DNA of 16,473 nt from CAZMSD01 sp964568855 (GTDB taxonomy: Bacteria > CAIWAD01): positions 1-16,473 of the forward strand of contig CAZMSD010000054.1 in the NCBI GenBank assembly GCA_964568855.1, given 5' to 3'. Below are positions 1-5,924 of the stretch, in pieces (position 1 is the first letter of the stretch; the number at the start of each line of letters is the position of its first letter). Position numbers and translations under genes: made by a program. The notes beneath the pieces were generated by a model. That model ran no database searches and had not been told where the DNA came from. It was given only the letters and a program-made list of their open reading frames with translations.

Positions 1-42
1 TCCGTAAAGCCTATGAAACCAGTGCTCTAGAGAGTTGTTCAT
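1..42 (-). CDS. possible 5' end of a further gene, cut by the window edge
   Basis: Reading leftwards, an ATG at 42 opens 14 codons without a stop to the window edge (MNNSLEHWFHRLYG). It begins 6 nt after the stop of the peptidase gene. No Shine-Dalgarno-like sequence precedes the ATG, and 14 codons are too few to recognise a family. It may be chance; it is listed because nothing else explains these bases and no terminator is seen after the peptidase gene. Confidence 0.15.
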   Translation of the reverse strand, partial: MNNSLEHWFHRLYG

Positions 43-48
43 GGTCGA

Positions 49-1356
49 CTAGATACTGGCGAAAGTGTCGGGGCTGTAATCGCCGTCCCAGGTAATGGAA
101 CAGAAGTCGCCGTCGGAATACGTTTCACCATCCCCGGCAATCCCGTTCCAGCCGGTGTCGCCTACGGGGGAGGTGACTTTGACCGCATCCCGGTCCCAGG
201 AACTGTTCATACTCGCCACGACCACGTGGTCGAGGGTGTTTTTGTGCCGGTAGTCGAGCGTGCCTGAATTGGGATCGTGGTTGATATACTCGCTGTTGGC
301 GCTGTTGTAACCGACACAGGTCATGGTGTGACCGATGATGCCTGAGAGCAGCGGAGCTCCGCCGTCGATCCAGTCGCGCAGGTAATCATAGAGCCAGTCG
401 TAGTCATGGAAGTAGTACCAGTCGCCTGAAGCTCCGTAGCCACAGTCCTCCGCAACCTCGATGATTCCATCGGCAATATCCTGTATCCAGGTGCTGCCCT
501 CATCGTTGGTGTCCATGGCCACTTTGAGGTCATAGGTCGAATTCGGCACGTGGTAGGTCTCCTCCTCCAGGATGCTTTCCCATCTTTGGAAGTGGTGCCG
601 AACCAGGTTGGCGTACTTGTACTCCCTTTCCAGGCTGATGTTGTCCCACCAGGAGAGCAGCATGGCGCCGGAGGTTGGAGAACAGCCGTAGTTCCATCTG
701 ACATAGGGCATATGCTCATGCCAGGCGATCAACACGTTGTCCCTGGACAGCGTCCTGGTACCGTTGGCGAAGTCATCCCATTCCGCCTGGAAATCCTCGG
801 TCGCGACGAAGAAGCTGCTCTGCGCCTGGAGATGCTCCTGGAATTCAGGTCCCGTCATCGTCAGTGCGGGAGGGGTGGGATTAACCGCCACCGTCTTGCC
901 TGGGGCGGTGAACTCGTACCAGATATCGTTGAGACCAAGCAGGTAGGTTCGACCTGGATTGCCGTTCGTGGCAAGGGCCGTGGTCGCCTGCCGGTCAATC
1001 TTCGCTCCCAGCGTATATTCGGGTGATAGTCCCTCCCTCCGTTCCAGGAAGGGAGGCATGTCGCTGCGGGCCGACATCAGGAGGCTGGCGTATTCGCCGT
1101 CACCCCATTGGCCTTGAAAATCTCCTTTCGCGCCTCGGTCCGCGCTTTGCGCCTTAAGCTCGGCGGCAGCCGGGAAAGTCATCCCCCGGGCATAGTTGAA
1201 CCGCCAGGCGATCACTTCGCCGTCGATCCAGAAGTAGGGAATCGGTTCGGTCCCCTGCACTTCGCCCCAGACTTCCGCGGCGTTACGGTCGGCGATCGGT
1301 TGGATCACCGACAGGGGAACGATTTCGCCCTGAGTAGCCGGAAGCTGCTTGGCCAC
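49..1356 (-). CDS. secreted C39-like papain-fold cysteine peptidase (5' end unresolved)
   Basis: Probable exported cysteine peptidase. Numbering from the GTG at 1356 (435 aa), a C39-like/papain-type domain spans about residues 205-370: Cys225 in NYGCSPTSGAMLLSWWD, His343 in GHTMTCVGYN, and Asn359-His-Asp361 in INHDPNSG, the order Cys-His-Asn/Asp expected of this fold. Residues 20-150 form a separate region (GEVIAWRF, YASLLMSARSDMPPFLE, DIWYEF) that may be a propeptide resembling those of streptopain-like enzymes; that is a weak resemblance. The GTG at 1356 is unlikely to be the real start: it lacks a well-placed ribosome site, and the same frame continues upstream through a signal-peptide-like stretch with no ATG, GTG or TTG. 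Base composition looks less GC-rich than the ribosomal genes. A strong promoter lies upstream, so it is probably transcribed independently of rplQ. The substrate is unknown. It could be a pseudogene if the 5' defect is real. Confidence 0.75.
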   Translation of the reverse strand: MAKQLPATQGEIVPLSVIQPIADRNAAEVWGEVQGTEPIPYFWIDGEVIAWRFNYARGMTFPAAAELKAQSADRGAKGDFQGQWGDGEYASLLMSARSDMPPFLERREGLSPEYTLGAKIDRQATTALATNGNPGRTYLLGLNDIWYEFTAPGKTVAVNPTPPALTMTGPEFQEHLQAQSSFFVATEDFQAEWDDFANGTRTLSRDNVLIAWHEHMPYVRWNYGCSPTSGAMLLSWWDNISLEREYKYANLVRHHFQRWESILEEETYHVPNSTYDLKVAMDTNDEGSTWIQDIADGIIEVAEDCGYGASGDWYYFHDYDWLYDYLRDWIDGGAPLLSGIIGHTMTCVGYNSANSEYINHDPNSGTLDYRHKNTLDHVVVASMNSSWDRDAVKVTSPVGDTGWNGIAGDGETYSDGDFCSITWDGDYSPDTFASI

Positions 1357-1442
1357 ATCAGCCGGTACGGAAACTCCGGCTGATATTTGCGTGCAGAAAA
1401 CCAGGACCGGTAACAGGGAAAGTTTCGTAGCCGAATCAGCAC
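1357..1442 (-). other. signal-peptide-coding segment of the peptidase gene, apparently frameshifted
   Basis: In the peptidase frame, the codons upstream of 1356 read KLSLLPVLVFCTQISAG followed by VSVPAD, a typical hydrophobic core with small residues near a cleavage site. No start codon precedes it in this frame back to the stop at 1468-1470. One frame over, a GTG at 1442 begins VLIRLRN; adding one A to the AAA run (plus-strand TTT at 1423-1425) would give MLIRLRKLSLLPVLVFCTQ, a textbook n-region plus h-region. This is inferred. The alternatives are initiation at ACG 1428 or CTG 1416, for which no ribosome site is seen. The Cys is not in a good lipobox. Confidence 0.5.
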
Positions 1443-1573
1443 AGAATTGGGAAGACCTGCTGTTGAGCTAAACCGAATACACTGTCTAAAAAGGCACAAA
1501 ATTTCGTTGTACGATATTACGACGCTTAAGAAATATTCAGTAATTTGTCAATAGATATCATCGTTGATGGAAT

Positions 1574-1602
1574 ATTATAAAAACAGGGGTAATCGTTTTC
1601 AA
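1574..1602 (-). promoter_or_regulatory. sigma70-type promoter for the peptidase gene
   Basis: On the minus strand, TTGAAA (-35, 1597-1602) is followed by a 17-nt spacer and a perfect TATAAT (-10, 1574-1579). Transcription would start near 1567 and run left, giving an untranslated leader of roughly 125-210 nt depending on the true start codon. It sits in the only AT-rich stretch of the window. A second, weaker possibility is TTGACA at 1546-1551 with TAAGCG 17 nt further on. Confidence 0.65.
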
Positions 1603-1702
1603 ACAATAAATACTGTTTAATGGTAGAAGAAATCAGTGGCTTCAGGGAATATAACAGAAGTCGTTCCCCGCGGATCCTCCAGCTCCCGCCGCTGAAATGC
1701 GA

Positions 1703-1732
1703 AACCCATCCCGAGCGGCGTCGAGATGGGTT
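1703..1732 (-). terminator. candidate terminator hairpin after the ribosomal operon
   Basis: AACCCATC (1703-1710) pairs with GATGGGTT (1725-1732); inside, CGA (1712-1714) pairs with TCG (1721-1723) across one C/A mismatch, leaving loop GCGGCG. In the transcript the stem is followed by UCGCAUUUCAGC, which has only a short U cluster, so intrinsic termination would be weak. The stem is about 75 nt past the rplQ stop and upstream of the peptidase promoter, the expected place for the end of the operon. The symmetry is seen; the function is inferred. Confidence 0.4.
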
Positions 1733-1767
1733 GTGGAATGTCCTGCCAGCGCTCATGCCCTCCGGGT

Positions 1768-1784
1768 CCGGGCGGATAGCCCGG
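1768..1784 (-). repeat. short GC hairpin just after rplQ
   Basis: CCGGGC (1768-1773) and GCCCGG (1779-1784) form a perfect 6-bp stem with a 5-nt loop, 24 nt past the rplQ stop. No U tract follows, so it is not a classic terminator; it could block 3' exonuclease decay of the mRNA. It may be chance in GC-rich DNA. Confidence 0.25.
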
Positions 1785-1808
1785 CGCGGTGCTCCCGAAA
1801 CACCGAGC

Positions 1809-2186
1809 TCAGGATTGATCCAACTGGTCCTCGTAACCCACGAACTCGAGGATCACCATCTCGGCCTGGTCTCCCGGCCGGGAGCCCAGCTTGACGATCC
1901 GCGTGTAGCCGCCGGCCCGGTCCGCGTAACGCGGGCCGAGTTCCTCGAAGAGGTGCTTGACCACGTCCTTGTGATGCAGCTTGCTCAGCACGTGACGCCG
2001 CGCGGCCAGGTTACCCTTCTTGGCGAAGGTGACCAGGCGTTCCGTGTAGCTTCGCGCAGCCCGGGCCTTGCCGATAGTGGTCACGATCCGCTTATGTTCG
2101 ATCAGGCTGCTGGCCATGCCGGCCAGCATGGCCCTGCGGTGGGCGGCGCTGCGATTCAGCTTGACCTGCGATTTCCTGTGCCTCAT
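1809..2186 (-). CDS. rplQ: 50S ribosomal protein L17
   Basis: L17 is a 50S subunit protein near the peptide exit tunnel rim. The 125-aa product begins MRHRKSQVKLNRSAAHRRAM and continues LAGMASSLIEHKRIVTTIGKA, the conserved N-terminal core of bacterial L17. The C-terminal part (DRAGGYTRIVKLGSRPGDQAEM) is also typical, and length matches the family (about 120-130 aa). It ends the alpha operon, its usual place after rpoA, with a 13-nt gap. GGGGAGC abuts the ATG, with AGGAG 10 nt upstream of it. The start is confident because the conserved MRH begins there. Confidence 0.97.
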   Translation of the reverse strand: MRHRKSQVKLNRSAAHRRAMLAGMASSLIEHKRIVTTIGKARAARSYTERLVTFAKKGNLAARRHVLSKLHHKDVVKHLFEELGPRYADRAGGYTRIVKLGSRPGDQAEMVILEFVGYEDQLDQS

Positions 2187-2199
2187 GCTCCCCGTGCTC

Positions 2200-3192
2200 C
2201 TAGGCTTCTTCCTTCACGTCACCCAGATAGCGTGACACATCCATGCCGAATTCCAGGCCGCGGTTCTTCAACACGGCGGCCAGCTCGTTCAGGGATTTCT
2301 TGCCGAAGTTCTTGAACTTCAGCATTTCCGAATCGCTGCGCGAGACGAGTTCCCCGATGGTACGGATCTTGGCTTCCTTGATGCAGTTGGAAGCCCGGAC
2401 CGTCAGCTCCAACTCTTCCACCGGCTTCAGCAGCAGCTTGCGGATGTTGAGGATCTCCTCGTCGATCTCTTCCTCGGGCTCCTCTTCCTGCTGCATGTCG
2501 AAGCTGATGAACAGCGAGATGTGCTCCATCAGGGTGCGTCCGGCGAAGGTCAGCGCGTCGTCCGGCGTGACGGAGCCGTTGGTGGTGATCTCGAGCACCA
2601 GGCGCTCGAAATCCGTCTTGTGTCCCACGCGCGTGTTCTCGACGTGGAAGGTCACGTTGGTCACCGGGGAGAAGAGGGCGTCGATGGGAATGGTGCCGAT
2701 GGGCTGGTCGCCGGTCTCGTTCTCCTCGGCCGGTACGTAACCATAGCCCTTGCGCACCTCGAACTCCACGTGCAGGTCGGCCTTCTCGTTAAGAGTGGCG
2801 ACGTGCTGCTCGGGGTTCATCACCTCGATTTCCTGGCTGGCCGCCTGGATTTCCGCGCCCGTGACCGTTCCCGGACCCTTCATCTGGAGCGTCAGCCGTT
2901 CGGGCCGCTTGGACAGCAGCTTGATCTGCACCTGCTTGATGTTGAGAATGATGTCGGTCACATCTTCCGTGACGCCGGGGATGGTTGAAAACTCCTGCAG
3001 CACGCCGTCGATCTTGATGTGCGTGATGGCCGCCCCCGGGATCGAGGACAGCAGCACGCGCCGGAAGGCATTGCCGAGGGTCATGCCGTAGCCGCGTTCG
3101 AGCGGCTGTACGATAAAGCGACCGAAGGTGGAGCTGTAACTCTGTTCATCCAGTTCGATGGCTTCGGGCATCTGTGGATTGAGTCCGTTCAT
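2200..3192 (-). CDS. rpoA: DNA-directed RNA polymerase subunit alpha
   Basis: Alpha dimerises to nucleate RNA polymerase assembly, and its C-terminal domain contacts UP elements and activators. The 330-aa product (E. coli 329) starts at ATG 3192, not at the upstream in-frame ATG 3261, because AAGGAGAG lies 8 nt before 3192 and family N-termini match MNGLNPQMPEAIEL. The N-terminal assembly domain (about 12-235) includes FIVQPLERGYGMTLGNAFRR and LLSSIPGAAI. A glutamate-rich linker (236-247) precedes the C-terminal domain (about 250-320), which keeps Arg266, Asn269 and Cys270 (VRASNC) and the NFGKKSLNEL helix-hairpin-helix that bind DNA. The gene follows rpsK directly; the usual intervening rpsD is absent. 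Confidence 0.98.
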   Translation of the reverse strand: MNGLNPQMPEAIELDEQSYSSTFGRFIVQPLERGYGMTLGNAFRRVLLSSIPGAAITHIKIDGVLQEFSTIPGVTEDVTDIILNIKQVQIKLLSKRPERLTLQMKGPGTVTGAEIQAASQEIEVMNPEQHVATLNEKADLHVEFEVRKGYGYVPAEENETGDQPIGTIPIDALFSPVTNVTFHVENTRVGHKTDFERLVLEITTNGSVTPDDALTFAGRTLMEHISLFISFDMQQEEEPEEEIDEEILNIRKLLLKPVEELELTVRASNCIKEAKIRTIGELVSRSDSEMLKFKNFGKKSLNELAAVLKNRGLEFGMDVSRYLGDVKEEA

Positions 3193-3200
3193 TCCGGGAT

Positions 3201-3208
3201 CTCTCCTT
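3201..3208 (-). promoter_or_regulatory. ribosome binding site fixing the rpoA start
   Basis: AAGGAGAG on the minus strand, 8 nt from ATG 3192. It decides against the longer in-frame start at 3261, which would add 23 residues unlike any alpha N-terminus. Confidence 0.8.
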
Positions 3209-3271
3209 CGAGATGTACCTGCTGCTACGCCTTGCGCATATTGCGCCCGCGCCTGCCGCACTCGGCGGCTC

Positions 3272-3664
3272 TCAGATGCGGCGTTTCTTACGTGCGCGAC
3301 AGCCGTTGTGCGGAAGCGGGGTGGTGTCCTTGATCGAGATCACCTGCAGGCCCGAGGCCTGCAGCGCACGGATCGACGACTCGCGTCCCGCGCCGGGACC
3401 CTTGACGAAGACGGCGATCTTGCGCAGGCCGAGGTCCATGGCTGACTTGGCGCATTCCTGAGCGGCCAGCTGGGCGGCGAACGCGGTGCTCTTGCGGGAA
3501 CCCTTGAAGCGGCCCCGGGTCCCGCCGGATGACCAGGCGATCACGTTTCCGTAGTTGTCGGTCAAAGAGATCAGGGTGTTGTTGAAACTGGCCTTGACGT
3601 AGGCCCGCCCCAGAGCATCCACCTTCTCTTTCTTCTTACCTTTTTTCTTCGCGGTCTTGGCCAA
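3272..3664 (-). CDS. rpsK: 30S ribosomal protein S11
   Basis: S11 is a 30S platform protein that helps select mRNA and binds the 16S 690/720 region. The 130-aa product has the S11 core YVKASFNNTLISLTD, the SSGGTRGRFKGSRKST loop, FVKGPGAGRESSIRAL, and the signature tail ISIKDTTPLPHNGCRARKKRRI. The lysine-rich N-terminus (TAKKKGKKKEK) is usual. The start is TTG at 3664, supported by GGGAGG 5 nt upstream and the family MAK. It follows rpsM after 47 nt and is followed by rpoA after 79 nt instead of by rpsD. Confidence 0.97.
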   Translation of the reverse strand: MAKTAKKKGKKKEKVDALGRAYVKASFNNTLISLTDNYGNVIAWSSGGTRGRFKGSRKSTAFAAQLAAQECAKSAMDLGLRKIAVFVKGPGAGRESSIRALQASGLQVISIKDTTPLPHNGCRARKKRRI

Positions 3665-3711
3665 GTGTTCCTCCCTGATGCGACCGGCTGAGGGAATGGT
3701 TAGCTAAGCTG

Positions 3712-4086
3712 CTAGCCCTTCTTCTTCACCACGCCGCTGGTCTTCTTGCGACCCTTGCGGGTGCGGGCGTTGTTCTTGGTGTTCTGCCCGCGCACCGGCA
3801 GGCCCCGGCGATGGCGGAGCCCGCGGTAGCAGCCGATGTCCATCAGCCGCTTGACGTTCATGGTCACTTCGGTCCGCAGCGCGCCTTCCACCTTGTAGTC
3901 GTTCTGGATGATGCTGCGGATGCGCCTCAGCTCTTCCTCGGCGAGGTTCATGACCCGGGTGTTCGGGTCCACGTTCGCCTTAGCGAGAATCTCGCGCGAA
4001 GTACTGACGCCGATTCCGAAGATGTAGGTCAGCCCAGTCTCGATTCGTTTGGACTTGGGCAGATCGACTCCGGCGATACGTGCCAA
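3712..4086 (-). CDS. rpsM: 30S ribosomal protein S13
   Basis: S13 sits in the head of the 30S subunit and forms bridges to the 50S L5 while touching the P-site tRNA with its basic tail. The 124-aa product starts MARIAGVDLPKSKRIETGLTYIFGIG, followed by RGLRHRRGLPVRGQNTKNNARTRKG and a lysine-rich C-terminus, all diagnostic. The start codon is TTG (4086) with an AGGAGG site 5 nt upstream. In E. coli the alpha-operon leader in front of rpsM is the target of S4 repression; here only 21 nt separate it from rpmJ and no rpsD follows, so that control is unlikely in the same form. Confidence 0.97.
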   Translation of the reverse strand: MARIAGVDLPKSKRIETGLTYIFGIGVSTSREILAKANVDPNTRVMNLAEEELRRIRSIIQNDYKVEGALRTEVTMNVKRLMDIGCYRGLRHRRGLPVRGQNTKNNARTRKGRKKTSGVVKKKG

Positions 4087-4107
4087 TGTTGCCTCCTGGC
4101 TTCAGGC

Positions 4108-4224
4108 CTATCCCTGACGCTGCTTATGCTTGCGGGTCTTGCTGCAGATCACGCGCACCACGCCCTGGCGGCGGACGATCTTGCAGTGCTCGCAGATTTT
4201 CTTGACCGATGCCTTGACTTTCAT
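4108..4224 (-). CDS. rpmJ: 50S ribosomal protein L36 (zinc-binding form)
   Basis: The smallest 50S protein, 38 aa, bound near the base of the subunit. Translation gives MKVKASVKKICEHCKIVRRQ and then GVVRVICSKTRKHKQRQG, with the complete zinc set Cys11, Cys14, Cys27 and His33, so this is the zinc-dependent (C+) type. Length and sequence match the family. It lies between infA (15-nt gap) and rpsM (21-nt gap), its standard place. The start ATG at 4224 gives the conserved MKVKASVKK. Confidence 0.96.
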   Translation of the reverse strand: MKVKASVKKICEHCKIVRRQGVVRVICSKTRKHKQRQG

Positions 4225-4239
4225 CGCAGCACGCTCCGT

Positions 4240-4458
4240 CTATTTATGCCTGAACGTGATCCGTCCACGCGTGAGATCGTAGGGCGACAGCTCCACCGTG
4301 ACCTTGTCCCCGGGCAGGATGCGGATGTAGTGCATGCGCATCTTGCCGGAAATGTGGGCCAGCACCACGTGCCCGTTGTCCAACTCCACCCGGAAGGAGG
4401 CGTTAGGCAAGGTCTCCAGCACGGTACCGTCCAGCTTGATGATGTCCTGCTTTGCCAT
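4240..4458 (-). CDS. infA: translation initiation factor IF-1
   Basis: IF-1 binds the 30S A site and assists IF-2 and IF-3 during initiation. The 72-aa protein begins MAKQDIIKLDGTVLETLPNA and contains FRVELDNGHVVLAHISGKMR and the YDLTRGRITFRHK ending, the standard single S1-like OB-fold of 72 residues. The ATG at 4458 is chosen because the family starts there; the longer in-frame reading upstream overlaps map and is not conserved. It is 5 nt after the map stop and probably translationally coupled to it, since only a short GGG-type ribosome site is visible. Confidence 0.97.
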   Translation of the reverse strand: MAKQDIIKLDGTVLETLPNASFRVELDNGHVVLAHISGKMRMHYIRILPGDKVTVELSPYDLTRGRITFRHK

Positions 4459-4463
4459 GCGGC

Positions 4464-5234
4464 TTACCCATGCATCTGGGTCAGGATCTCGGTCTCGCCC
4501 TCCATGATCCTGATCTGGTGTTCGAAATGCGCGCTGTCGCTCCCGTCCAGGGAACAGACGGTCCAGCCGTCGTCGAGTACGCGAATCCGCCAGTCGCCGG
4601 CGTTGATCATCGGCTCCAGGGCCAGGCACATGCCGGACTTCAGCCGCATTCCGTGTCCCGCCTTTCCGTAGTTGGGGACTTCCGGGGGCTCGTGCACGGA
4701 GGCTCCGACCCCGTGACCCACCATGTCGCGGACAATCCCGAAACCGTGGGGTCTCACACGCTCCTCGACGGCCTGCCCGATGTCGCCGATCCGGTTCCCC
4801 GCGCGGGCGGCAGCGATTCCCGCGTGGAGCGCTTCGCGTGTCACGTCCATCAGGAGGCGCCGCGACCGGCTCACCGCGCCCACGGGAAAGCTGCACGCGG
4901 CGTCGCCGAAATAGCCATCGAGCTTCGTTCCCACGTCGATCTTGACGATGTCGCCTTCCACCAGCACTCTTTCGCCGGGGATCCCGTGCACCACCTGCTC
5001 GTTGACCGAAATACAGCAGCAGGCGGGAAAGGGCGGCACGCCCTGCGAGCCGGGCACCCCGATGAAGGAGGGCACGGCCCCCTGGGAACGCACGTAGCTG
5101 TCAACGATCCGATTGAGTTCTTCGGTGCTCACGCCCGGCACGATGGCCGGTTCCACTTCGGCGAAGGCCCGGGGAATGATCCGGCAGGCCTTGCGGATCT
5201 GCGCGAATTCACGATCGCTGTAGATGCGAATCAT
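4464..5234 (-). CDS. map: methionine aminopeptidase type I
   Basis: Removes the initiator methionine from nascent proteins using two divalent metal ions. The 256-aa product has the pita-bread fold ligands in order: Asp100 and Asp111 (KIDVGTKLDGYFGDAA), His174 (VGHGVG), Glu207 (LALEPM) and Glu238 (HFEHQI), plus the conserved substrate-site His83 (VHGIPG). It lacks the N-terminal zinc-finger extension of the longer subtypes, making it the short bacterial type Ia. Cys72-Cys74 in a run (ACCCISVNE) is a slightly unusual variant of the usual CISVNE. The gene lies 18 nt after adk and 5 nt before infA, the common adk-map-infA order. The ribosome site before ATG 5234 is weak. Confidence 0.97.
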   Translation of the reverse strand: MIRIYSDREFAQIRKACRIIPRAFAEVEPAIVPGVSTEELNRIVDSYVRSQGAVPSFIGVPGSQGVPPFPACCCISVNEQVVHGIPGERVLVEGDIVKIDVGTKLDGYFGDAACSFPVGAVSRSRRLLMDVTREALHAGIAAARAGNRIGDIGQAVEERVRPHGFGIVRDMVGHGVGASVHEPPEVPNYGKAGHGMRLKSGMCLALEPMINAGDWRIRVLDDGWTVCSLDGSDSAHFEHQIRIMEGETEILTQMHG

Positions 5235-5252
5235 CCGCAGCTCATCCGCGGT

Positions 5253-5888
5253 TCAGGACAGCGCGCTGCGCAGGGCCCGGAAGACCTGTTCCGCTTCGCC
5301 GTCCCCGTCCACTCGCCTGAGCAGGTCCCGGCCCTCGTAGAACTCGATCAAGGGGCTGGTCTGCTCCGCGTACACCTTAAGGCGGTGGCGAACTGTTTGT
5401 TCGCGGTCGTCGTCCCGCTGGCCCACCTCGCCGCCACAGGTCGTGCAGCGCTCGGGCACCTCGCCCCGCAGGCGATTGTAGTCCGCGCCGCAGCCGGTGC
5501 AGGTGTAGCGCGCCGAGAGCCTGTTCACGATGCGCTCCTCGGGCACCTCGATGGCCGCCACGGCATCCAGTTCGAGCTGCATGCGCAGCAGCAGCTCCTC
5601 CAGGCCCCGCGCCTGAGCCACGGTACGCGGAAAGCCGTCGAGAATGAAGCCGGCCCGGCAGTCCTCGCGTCCCAGGCGTTGCTCGATGACCTCGAGCATC
5701 ACTTCGTCGGGCACCAGCTCGCCGCTGTCCGTGTAGCGCTTGACGCGCCCTCCGAGCTCCGTGCCCCCGCGGATGTTCTCGCGCAGGATGTCGCCCGTGG
5801 ACACCTGGGGAATACCGTACTCCTCCACCAGGCACCTGGCCTGCGTGCCCTTGCCGGTGCCAGGCGCTCCCAGCAGGATCATCCTCAT
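5253..5888 (-). CDS. adk: adenylate kinase (zinc-lid, long form)
   Basis: Interconverts ATP + AMP and 2 ADP in the cytoplasm. The 211-aa protein opens with the P-loop MILLGAPGTGKGTQ (residues 3-16), then STGDILREN, and FILDGFPRTV (81-90) of the AMP-binding/catalytic core. The lid domain (about 126-163) carries Cys130, Cys133, Cys148 and Cys151, the four-cysteine structural zinc site found in Gram-positive and many other bacterial enzymes but not in E. coli. Arg residues of the lid end (RQ/DDDREQTVRHRL) are conserved. It follows secY by 36 nt and precedes map. The first ATG at 5888 gives MRMILLG; GGAG is 7 nt upstream. Confidence 0.97.
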   Translation of the reverse strand: MRMILLGAPGTGKGTQARCLVEEYGIPQVSTGDILRENIRGGTELGGRVKRYTDSGELVPDEVMLEVIEQRLGREDCRAGFILDGFPRTVAQARGLEELLLRMQLELDAVAAIEVPEERIVNRLSARYTCTGCGADYNRLRGEVPERCTTCGGEVGQRDDDREQTVRHRLKVYAEQTSPLIEFYEGRDLLRRVDGDGEAEQVFRALRSALS

Positions 5889-5924
5889 CGCAGCGCTCCG
5901 TGATTCATCGTACTCCTTGAACCA

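Larger units (their letters stand above)
1443..1808. other. intergenic spacer between rplQ and the peptidase gene
   Basis: No convincing gene on either strand. From rplQ leftwards it holds two hairpins (1768-1784 and 1703-1732), a GC-rich stretch without clear signals, then an AT-rich part (about 1490-1625) with the leftward promoter. Open frames across it (for example minus 1526-1756) run through the hairpin, resemble no known protein and have no ribosome site. Confidence 0.6.

Noticed and set aside
1305..1499. 64-codon minus-strand frame from TTG 1499
   Set aside because: Not a gene by itself; its part from GTG 1442 is of interest only as the likely frame-shifted start of the peptidase.
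1526..1756. 76-codon minus-strand frame in the spacer
   Set aside because: It runs through the candidate terminator and the promoter, has no ribosome site and matches no family.
1620..2315. 231-codon open frame on the plus strand across the spacer and rplQ
   Set aside because: It is antisense to rplQ, has no recognisable domain, and consists of Arg/Pro/Ser-rich text typical of reverse frames in GC-rich DNA.
3193..3261. N-terminal extension of rpoA from ATG 3261
   Set aside because: The 23 extra residues resemble neither alpha nor an S4 remnant, and a strong ribosome site sits directly before ATG 3192.
3698..3717. Inverted repeat GGTTAGC / GCTAGCC around the rpsM stop
   Set aside because: On the transcribed strand the stem has a C/A mismatch and a small loop, with no U tract; it lies inside a co-transcribed cluster, so a terminator is unlikely.
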